Source of the DNA: Patescibacteria group bacterium
GTDB lineage: Bacteria > Patescibacteriota > Saccharimonadia > Saccharimonadales > HK-STAS-PATE-42
Length of the DNA: 9,710 nucleotides
Assembly (NCBI GenBank): GCA_030917805.1
Contig: JAUPUA010000009.1
Span: 1 to 9,710 of the forward strand
Direction of reading: 5' to 3'
Under the pieces are notes generated by a model. That model was given only the letters and a program-made list of their open reading frames with translations, ran no database searches and was not told the DNA's origin. Position numbers and translations under genes: made by a program. Shown one piece after another: positions 5,946-9,710 of this stretch (its first letter is position 1; each line of letters starts with the position of its first letter).

Positions 5946-6659
5946 ATGGAACAAGATGTAGCAAGGGTGCCCCTATCAAGACAAAGTGTACTACCTAAAG
6001 TTGATTCAGCAGCTCCTGCTATCACTGAGAGGTATTCAGCTCTAAGAAGCAGTATTTGTGATGTTGTTTTAGACGATGGTCTGAGTTTCATAGACAAAAT
6101 TAACATGTTGGCAGCAACAGACATAAAGACAGGATTAAACCATCAGAACGATAGAGTTACCACGGCCCTTATGCGTCTTTGTGGGATTGGTAAAGATCCT
6201 GTAATGCTTAGAACTACAGGAGGTTTGGTAGTAGGTGTGTTGGACGAATTTGAACCATGGTTCTTCTTTGATGGTGCCTGTAAGGGAGATACAATCAACC
6301 CTGACTTAGGGGTTAGATTCAGTTCAGTTTTTAGAGTTAACAACACTGAGAGTTATTTGCACGAAAGCTATGGTCAGAGCTCTCCCCGCGACATAATTGC
6401 ACCCGTTGTAGAGTCTATAGAACCAACTATAGATGATACTCAAGGTTCCGGCCTAGTTTCGATCGCTGCTGGCCTACCTCATAACCCATATGGTCCGATG
6501 CATCTTTTGGACAAAGTACTCCTTTTACCGGATAGAATATCAATAGGTATGCCTGCCATACACAAAAAAGTAGCCCAAGAAGAAGCCCAAAGCACAGAAA
6601 AGCAGTCAGCTATGCATGCGGCAGTCACTGAAGCCTTTGTCAAAATGGCTAGTTCCTAG
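5946..6659 (+). CDS. Hypothetical protein, 237 aa
   Basis: I do not recognise this protein. Residues 25-75 look helical (AITERYSALRSSICDVVLDD and following). A beta-like core with LRTTGGLVVGVLDEFEPWFF and DGACKGDTINPDLG follows at about residues 88-120, and the last 40 residues form a charged, Ala/Gln-rich helix (KKVAQEEAQSTEKQSAMHAA). It is cytosolic by absence of signals. It is one of two array genes with a recognisable ribosome-binding site (AAGGAT) and a true leader. R5 and R6, which are close relatives on both sides of their core, bracket it. The cassette could therefore move or be lost by recombination between them. Confidence 0.75.
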   Translation: MEQDVARVPLSRQSVLPKVDSAAPAITERYSALRSSICDVVLDDGLSFIDKINMLAATDIKTGLNHQNDRVTTALMRLCGIGKDPVMLRTTGGLVVGVLDEFEPWFFFDGACKGDTINPDLGVRFSSVFRVNNTESYLHESYGQSSPRDIIAPVVESIEPTIDDTQGSGLVSIAAGLPHNPYGPMHLLDKVLLLPDRISIGMPAIHKKVAQEEAQSTEKQSAMHAAVTEAFVKMASS

Positions 6660-6673
6660 CAAAGGATGCATTT

Positions 6674-6834
6674 AAGCATTAACACAGCTCACTTAACCCC
6701 TCATCCCATTAACCAATAAACTAATCCCTACCACCTCCATCTTCAATAAGTTCCATTTCGACGCTACCTCAGCTACCATACGAAGACTAAAGACTCCGCA
6801 TAAACTATGTGGAGTTTATTACTTAAACTTGCAT
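6674..6834 (+). repeat. Intergenic repeat copy R6 (long form)
   Basis: The common block is identical to that of R9. The flanks resemble R5 on both sides (AATAAACTAATCCCTACCA upstream; TGTGGAGTTTATTACTTAAA downstream). The - strand mini-ORF at 6693-6779 (28 aa) contains ASKWNLLKMEVVGISLLV. Confidence 0.85.
6792..6818 (+). terminator. Terminator hairpin after the 5946 gene
   Basis: ACTCCGCATA pairs with TATGTGGAGT (6793-6802 with 6806-6815), one G-U pair, three-base loop, then TTATT. Confidence 0.7.
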
Positions 6835-6857
6835 AATCAACTGGATAAGCGTATATA
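6829..6857 (+). promoter_or_regulatory. Promoter of the histidine phosphatase gene
   Basis: TTGCAT (6829-6834), a 17-base spacer and TATATA (6852-6857). It is homologous in position to the promoter after R5. The TTG of the -35 is also an in-frame start-like codon, but is not the start. Confidence 0.6.
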
Positions 6858-6870
6858 TACATATAAAGTA

Positions 6871-6876
6871 AAGGAG
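6871..6876 (+). promoter_or_regulatory. Ribosome-binding site deciding the phosphatase start
   Basis: AAGGAG, six bases before the ATG at 6883. It is the best Shine-Dalgarno sequence in the window and fixes the start, against an upstream TTG at 6829 in the same frame. Confidence 0.85.
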
Positions 6877-6882
6877 TATGAT

Positions 6883-7446
6883 ATGCCTGCAGAAAGAATT
6901 CTTTTAGTTCGACATGGTAACTACAACAGAAAAACTGAGGAGCTGAATGAGGAGGGTCAAGACCAGTCTGCTATAGCAGGAGAAACGTGCCTAGGAATGG
7001 TTGGCCCAGATGCAGTTATCCTATCTTCAACACGACTAAGAGCTATGCAAACAGCAGGTATAATTGCCGATGTCCTCAGTATGGATAGAGGAAGTGTACT
7101 GCCTAGCCCCCGTATGGGTAGATTTGGAGAACAGGAACTTGGAATTAGAAACCTTGATGAGACTATAGCTATAGCACTTCATGAAGCAGGCTTTGTTCAG
7201 GACGATCCCTTTAATCTTATCGTTGTAACTCATCAACCACTTATCGACCTAGCTAGGGAGTCAGTGTATAAAGGGCCCTTAACTGACTTCGTAAGTACTG
7301 CTAACGGCCAAGTATTTGATTATGAACGTGGCACTTGGAGGAATCCAGACTACAGACATCATCTAGCTCTCTTGGAGAATAGTAAAGTAGAGTATGATCT
7401 GAAGGTTTTGGCTCAAGGTACAGCAGGTTCTGAGTCTGCGGATTAA
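6883..7446 (+). CDS. Histidine phosphatase family protein, 187 aa
   Basis: A member of the phosphoglycerate-mutase-like (histidine phosphatase) superfamily, which forms a phospho-histidine intermediate. ILLVRHGNY (6-14) carries the nucleophile His11 in the RHG motif. SSTRLRAMQTA (48-58) supplies the second phosphate-binding Arg51. RFGEQELG (80-87) offers the acid Glu near the proton-donor position, and IVVTHQP (113-119) gives the second catalytic His117. All core residues are present, so it is probably active. The substrate is unknown; the single short domain fits SixA- or CobC-like small phosphatases as well as sugar phosphatases. The ATG at 6883 follows a good AAGGAG. R6 and R7 bracket the gene. 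Confidence 0.85.
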   Translation: MPAERILLVRHGNYNRKTEELNEEGQDQSAIAGETCLGMVGPDAVILSSTRLRAMQTAGIIADVLSMDRGSVLPSPRMGRFGEQELGIRNLDETIAIALHEAGFVQDDPFNLIVVTHQPLIDLARESVYKGPLTDFVSTANGQVFDYERGTWRNPDYRHHLALLENSKVEYDLKVLAQGTAGSESAD

Positions 7447-7454
7447 TATGGGTT

Positions 7455-7573
7455 AAAACGCTATCGCTTAGGACACAACAGATCATTCTGCCCTCAACTC
7501 TCGAACCAACAAACTAATCTCAACCACCTCTACCTTTAATTAAGTTCCATTTCGACGCTACCTCAGCTACCAT
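7455..7573 (+). repeat. Intergenic repeat copy R7 (3' truncated)
   Basis: Its 5' part matches R5 (AAAACGCTATCGCTTAGGAC versus AAAACGCTATCACTTAAGAC). It stops abruptly after GCTACCAT, losing the hairpin block. One extra T in the CCTTTAATTAAG stretch shifts the mini-ORF (7520-7573), which ends after 17 codons. Restoring that base recovers KVEVVEISLLVRELRAE. Confidence 0.85.
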
Positions 7574-7577
7574 TGTA

Positions 7578-7606
7578 TTGATATTAATGGCTATTAATGT
7601 TATAAT
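7578..7606 (+). promoter_or_regulatory. Promoter of the 7616 gene (near-leaderless)
   Basis: TTGATA (7578-7583), a 17-base spacer, TATAAT (7601-7606) with TG at 7598-7599. Nine bases to the ATG, so the leader is three bases or fewer. Confidence 0.8.
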
Positions 7607-7615
7607 ATAAGTATT

Positions 7616-8032
7616 ATGACAATAGACGCTTCAAGTGCAGCATATCCAACTCAAGAACAGCTGGTAGGTATTCAAACAACATTTGACGGGATAACACTGG
7701 GGAGACTAAACTCAGTTATTCGTGAGTCAGCTGAAGTATTGGGTAGGGCTGGTGTTGAGACAAGAGGCTTTACTCACACACAAGCTGTAGTGCTGGCATC
7801 CACGGCCGTCCAGCATCAAATACTTAGTGCCTTCACTCAGCCTGATTCTGTTCGCTTAACCCAGTTGGCCGATACTTCCGTATGGAGAGTCTTTGGAGGA
7901 TTCACGGAAGAAGGAGTATTTTGCTTGGACGAAGCCGATAAAAGACATGGACTTATAGGTAAAGGAAGATTGCAACAAGTGTATCATTATACGGAGCTCG
8001 GTGAGACGCTATATGACCTATTTAGACTCTAA
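7616..8032 (+). CDS. Hypothetical protein, 138 aa, C-terminal winged-helix-like
   Basis: Probably a small DNA-binding protein, at low confidence. The N-terminal half is helical (residues 11-75, with a long segment LGRLNSVIRESAEVLGRAG). Residues 78-138 read like a winged helix: SVRLTQLADTSVWRVFGGF would be the helix pair, and QQVYHYTELGETLYDLF (120-136) matches the wing plus last helix, where MarR/PadR-like regulators show 'YxLTxxG'. No signal or membrane segment. The promoter is consensus and near-leaderless. Repeat R7 precedes it without a hairpin, and the diverged R8 follows. The last few bases overlap the R8 antisense mini-ORF. Confidence 0.75.
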   Translation: MTIDASSAAYPTQEQLVGIQTTFDGITLGRLNSVIRESAEVLGRAGVETRGFTHTQAVVLASTAVQHQILSAFTQPDSVRLTQLADTSVWRVFGGFTEEGVFCLDEADKRHGLIGKGRLQQVYHYTELGETLYDLFRL

Positions 8033-8157
8033 ATGCTTGCACATTCATAAGAATTTCTTTCATTGACTTCAACTCTACCTTTATCTGAGTCCAGGATATT
8101 CCACTCTCTTCTACCAAGTTTGGATTGATTAGCATCTGTTAACTCAGAGGCTTTTGC
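8022..8157 (+). repeat. Intergenic repeat copy R8 (diverged)
   Basis: Little nucleotide identity to the main block remains. The - strand mini-ORF (8022-8117, TTG start, 31 aa) keeps SWTQIKVELKSMKEIL, matching R1 (RWIQIKKELVSM). The region ends in a hairpin plus TTTTGCTATAAT, in the same layout as R2 and R3. Confidence 0.5.
8131..8155 (+). terminator. Terminator-like hairpin before the GrpB-like gene
   Basis: AGC-A-TCTG (8131-8138) pairs with CAGA-G-GCT (8145-8152) with one A/G mismatch, loop TTAACT, followed by TTT. The CAGAGG tip resembles those of R1 and R2. Confidence 0.5.
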
Positions 8158-8163
8158 TATAAT
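8155..8163 (+). promoter_or_regulatory. Extended -10 of the GrpB-like gene (leaderless)
   Basis: TGCTATAAT, seven bases before the ATG at 8171. No -35 consensus. Confidence 0.75.
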
Positions 8164-8170
8164 TTCCTAC

Positions 8171-8740
8171 ATGTCGGACAAGGTTAATATGAACACTAGA
8201 CCAAATAAGTCTTATAGCCTATTGCCTTATGATGCAGAGTGGGCTGTTAAGTATGAACTAATGTCAAAAAGGCTAAAGCTCCTGTTCGCTGACAACTTTG
8301 TTTGGATTGAGCACGGCGGTAGTACTTCTGTACCTGGTATGTTAGCGAAACCGCAGATAGATATCTATGTTGCAGTAAAAGATTTAGTTCTTGTTAAGCA
8401 GATGTATGACATTATGGAGAAAGAAGGTTTTAAGTGTTGGGGTGACTACATTCAAAAAGACGAACCAGAGGAGTACTTTACTAAAGATAAAGATGGTAAT
8501 AGGGAATTTAGCGTGCATGTAATGCAATATGGCAATGCTAACTTGGACGACACTATTATCTTTAGGGATTATCTAAGGGCAAATGAAAAGGCCAGAGAGT
8601 CTTATATTAAACTCAAACTCAAACTTATGGAAAAGTTCTCAGATCAAGATTACAATTCTTATGGAAAGGGCAAGATCGACTTTCTAGAGGATCTTAAAGC
8701 AAAAGCTAGGCTTTGGGATAAAGCTGGGCGTCCTTCCTGA
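8171..8740 (+). CDS. GrpB-like nucleotidyltransferase (UPF0157), 189 aa
   Basis: A member of the GrpB/UPF0157 family, which has a nucleotidyltransferase fold; the physiological substrate of the family is not settled. The family signature is clear: LLPYDAEWAVKY (17-28), IEHGGSTSVPG (46-56, usual form 'IeHIGSTAVPGL') and AKPQIDIYV (59-67) with the metal-site Asp. The C-terminal part has FRDYLRANEKARESYIKLK (131-149) and the usual closing Lys-rich helix. Length is typical. The ATG at 8171 is preferred over one six codons later because the -10 box lies seven bases upstream. It ends with TGA, the only TGA stop among the genes here. R9 and its antisense mini-ORF overlap the last 35 bases. Confidence 0.88.
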   Translation: MSDKVNMNTRPNKSYSLLPYDAEWAVKYELMSKRLKLLFADNFVWIEHGGSTSVPGMLAKPQIDIYVAVKDLVLVKQMYDIMEKEGFKCWGDYIQKDEPEEYFTKDKDGNREFSVHVMQYGNANLDDTIIFRDYLRANEKARESYIKLKLKLMEKFSDQDYNSYGKGKIDFLEDLKAKARLWDKAGRPS

Positions 8741-8852
8741 TGGTACTGAAAAGTTCAGCAATACTTATTAGTTCCAATCTAATCAGGTTCCATTTCGACG
8801 CTACCTCAGCTACCATACGAAGACTAAAGACTCCGCATAAAACCGGAGTTTT
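8706..8852 (+). repeat. Intergenic repeat copy R9
   Basis: The common block from GTTCCATTTCGACGCTACCT to the hairpin is near identical to R6 and, in its hairpin, to R3. The - strand mini-ORF at 8706-8816 (36 aa) contains ASKWNLIRLELISIAELF and runs back into the GrpB-like gene. This copy lies between convergent genes. Confidence 0.85.
8830..8852. terminator. Terminator shared by two convergent genes
   Basis: ACTCCG (8830-8835) with CGGAGT (8844-8849), T-run on the + side and CTTT on the - side, so it can serve the GrpB-like gene and the - strand gene at 8851-9294. It touches the stop codon of the latter. Confidence 0.65.
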
Positions 8853-9294
8853 ACTTCATACAACCAAAGTCGTGCGTAGCGAATCCTGTATGTGGGGACA
8901 CGTCGGTAGAAATAATAACAAGATTCAATTGTTCGTTAAAGATTTCACTATAAACTCTCTCAAAGAAGAGGGCACTAGAATTTGTCCCTAACTCCTCAGC
9001 AGTTTTGTCTCTCACATATCTCACGAGAGAGGAACCGTAGTGATCTTCAACAACATGCTCTGCAAACATAGTCCCATTTTCACGGACAGGACGCCATAGT
9101 GCAATCTGTTTGGCTCGCTCTTCATCCACTGTAGGCCGACTGAGGTCAGGGTAGTCAAATTGCTCATCAAGGTATACAACCCTAGGTCCAGTTCCACCTG
9201 GAAATAGATTGGTCATAGAACCTGGTCTAAGCAACTCCCCAGGTATCTCAGCTGTCTTGACTCTTATGGGTTCTATCCTAAAAATACTAGTCAT
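8851..9294 (-). CDS. Hypothetical protein, 147 aa
   Basis: I do not recognise this protein. It opens with a strand-like FRIEPIRVKTAEIP, then a Gly/Pro-rich turn (LFPGGTGPRVVYLDEQFDYP, residues 30-49). A charged helix follows (TVDEERAKQIALW), then ENGTMFAEHVVEDHYG and a Cys/His-containing tail. No signal or membrane segment. It is the only - strand gene inside the repeat array. R9 and R10 lie on either side in the + orientation, so repeat orientation does not follow gene orientation. Its own TATAAT lies nine bases before the ATG (near-leaderless). Its stop codon abuts the R9 hairpin. Confidence 0.75.
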   Translation of the reverse strand: MTSIFRIEPIRVKTAEIPGELLRPGSMTNLFPGGTGPRVVYLDEQFDYPDLSRPTVDEERAKQIALWRPVRENGTMFAEHVVEDHYGSSLVRYVRDKTAEELGTNSSALFFERVYSEIFNEQLNLVIISTDVSPHTGFATHDFGCMK

Positions 9295-9303
9295 ATATTG
9301 AGT

Positions 9304-9333
9304 ATTATACTAAAAGAGTGTTTATGAAATCAA
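9304..9333 (-). promoter_or_regulatory. Promoter of the 8851-9294 gene (near-leaderless)
   Basis: On the - strand, TTGATT (9328-9333), an 18-base spacer and TATAAT (9304-9309). Nine bases to the ATG, as at 7616. Confidence 0.7.
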
Positions 9334-9361
9334 TGTGCTAAATTGAAAGCCACTGTCTCTG

Positions 9362-9451
9362 CTATCTCAATCACCTCAAAACCTTCAATAAGTTCCATTT
9401 CGACGCTACCTCAGCTACTGTACGAAGACTAAAGACTCCGAATAAAGCTAG
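9362..9451 (+). repeat. Intergenic repeat copy R10 (decayed)
   Basis: Common block with small changes (CTACTGTACG for CTACCATACG; CCGAATAAA for CCGCATAAA). The mini-ORF has lost its ATG and carries a one-base insertion after SKWNLLK. The hairpin's right arm is gone. It lies between divergent genes. Confidence 0.8.
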
Positions 9452-9457
9452 TTCGTA

Positions 9458-9466
9458 TGCTATAAT
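9458..9466 (+). promoter_or_regulatory. Extended -10 of the 28-aa peptide gene
   Basis: TGCTATAAT with a predicted leader of about 29 bases before the ATG at 9502. No clear -35 and no clear ribosome-binding site. Confidence 0.6.
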
Positions 9467-9501
9467 TAAGCTTAATAAAGAAAACTCTAATCTATTAAAT
9501 T

Positions 9502-9588
9502 ATGGCAAAACACAAAAGATGGCACGGTGCAGCTCGAAAGAGAGCATTAAAAAAGAAGTTAAAAGCTTTAAAGAAGGCTAAAGCCTAA
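9502..9588 (+). CDS. Very basic 28-aa peptide
   Basis: The frame starts MAKHKRWHGAARKRALKKK and continues as a Lys/Ala/Leu helix; roughly half the residues are basic and none is acidic. Such composition points to nucleic-acid or ribosome binding. Short basic ribosomal or ribosome-associated proteins look like this, but I cannot match a specific family. A consensus extended -10 precedes it, and its stop overlaps the stop of the convergent dehydrogenase gene by four bases, repeating the tight tail-to-tail style seen at 578-581. It lies just outside the last repeat and may be part of the chromosomal backbone rather than array cargo. Confidence 0.55.
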   Translation: MAKHKRWHGAARKRALKKKLKALKKAKA

Positions 9589-9710
9589 GCTTTATTATCC
9601 TCTAGTTTAGTCATATCTATACTTTGTTGCCACAACGTCTTTGCTACTAATGGATCACTTGCTATATCTTTTATCTTTCCAACTCTTTTCTTCTCATAGT
9701 ACTCTCCAGA
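9585..9710 (-). CDS. Short-chain dehydrogenase/reductase, C-terminal fragment (partial)
   Basis: Forty-one C-terminal residues run in from beyond the right edge. They read SGEYYEKKRVGKI, then DIASDPLVAKTLWQQSIDMT and KLEDNKA. This matches the tail of retinol-dehydrogenase-like SDR oxidoreductases, which typically end 'SGkYf....P..a.DeelakrLWelSeeLtGl'. The catalytic Ser-Tyr-Lys and the NAD(P) site would lie outside the window, so activity cannot be judged. The stop overlaps that of the 28-residue peptide gene on the opposite strand. Confidence 0.6.
   Translation of the reverse strand, partial: SGEYYEKKRVGKIKDIASDPLVAKTLWQQSIDMTKLEDNKA

Noticed and set aside
6691..6697. ACTTAAC in R6, matching the attC consensus RYYYAAC
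   Set aside because: It is not conserved in other copies and has no matching GTTRRRY partner at a constant distance, so it is probably chance.
6829..6882. TTG start adding 18 residues to the histidine phosphatase
   Set aside because: The TTG is part of the -35 box; a strong AAGGAG lies six bases before the ATG at 6883, and the extra residues do not belong to the family's N-terminus.
8171..8740. UGA recoding to glycine, as in some CPR lineages
   Set aside because: The GrpB-like gene ends at TGA at the normal family length, and no gene here has an internal TGA.
8740..8991. An 83-codon + strand frame after the GrpB-like gene
   Set aside because: It begins inside the GrpB stop region, runs through repeat R9 and its hairpin, and is antisense to the better-supported gene at 8851-9294. 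Its sequence is explained by the repeat.
1811..9451. CRISPR array
   Set aside because: Repeats are spaced by whole genes, not by 25-75 base spacers, and vary in sequence; no cas gene is present.
9580..9593. AAAGC/GCTTT hairpin over the overlapping stops as a terminator
   Set aside because: Only five weak pairs and no T-run; chance in a Lys/Ala-coding stretch is likely.

Overview
The window reads as an accessory stretch of a small, fairly AT-rich bacterial genome, possibly a Patescibacteria/CPR lineage such as Saccharibacteria. That placement is an inference from compact genes, tail-to-tail 4-base overlaps and many family-less small proteins; no marker gene proves it. Promoters are of ordinary sigma-70 type. 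One gene (GrpB-like) ends at TGA, so there is no sign that UGA is recoded.

Layout. Positions 1-215 hold no gene, only a 9-bp inverted repeat and a strong promoter. An unrecognised + gene (216-581) then meets a - strand winged-helix-like gene (578-946), followed by a second - gene (1036-1755). From about 1800 to 9450 comes an array of mostly single, unrelated + strand genes: an unknown protein, a GNAT-like acetyltransferase, an AroE-like dehydrogenase missing its catalytic residues, an unknown two-gene pair, another unknown, a histidine phosphatase, a winged-helix-like protein and a GrpB-like nucleotidyltransferase. One - strand unknown (8851-9294) follows, then a 28-residue basic peptide (9502-9588). 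The window closes on the C-terminus of a - strand short-chain dehydrogenase (9585-9710).

Most junctions in the array carry a copy of one intergenic repeat (about 60-165 bases, called R1-R10 here), always in the same orientation whatever the gene orientation. Several copies end in a terminator-like hairpin that runs straight into the promoter of the next gene. Many of these genes have a -10 box ending only 5-9 bases before the ATG, so the mRNAs should be leaderless or nearly so. The layout resembles an integron-like cassette array: unrelated one-gene units, each with its own promoter and a common 3' repeat. However, no integrase lies in the window and I could not find canonical attC core boxes.

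Read on the - strand, the repeats contain a recurring mini-ORF of about 27-36 codons (pattern SKWNL-[IVL]-K-x-E-[VL]-[IV]-x-I-[AS]-x-L). Diverged copies keep this protein pattern through synonymous and conservative changes. This antisense family, together with the insulated leaderless cassettes, is the best candidate for something undescribed here.
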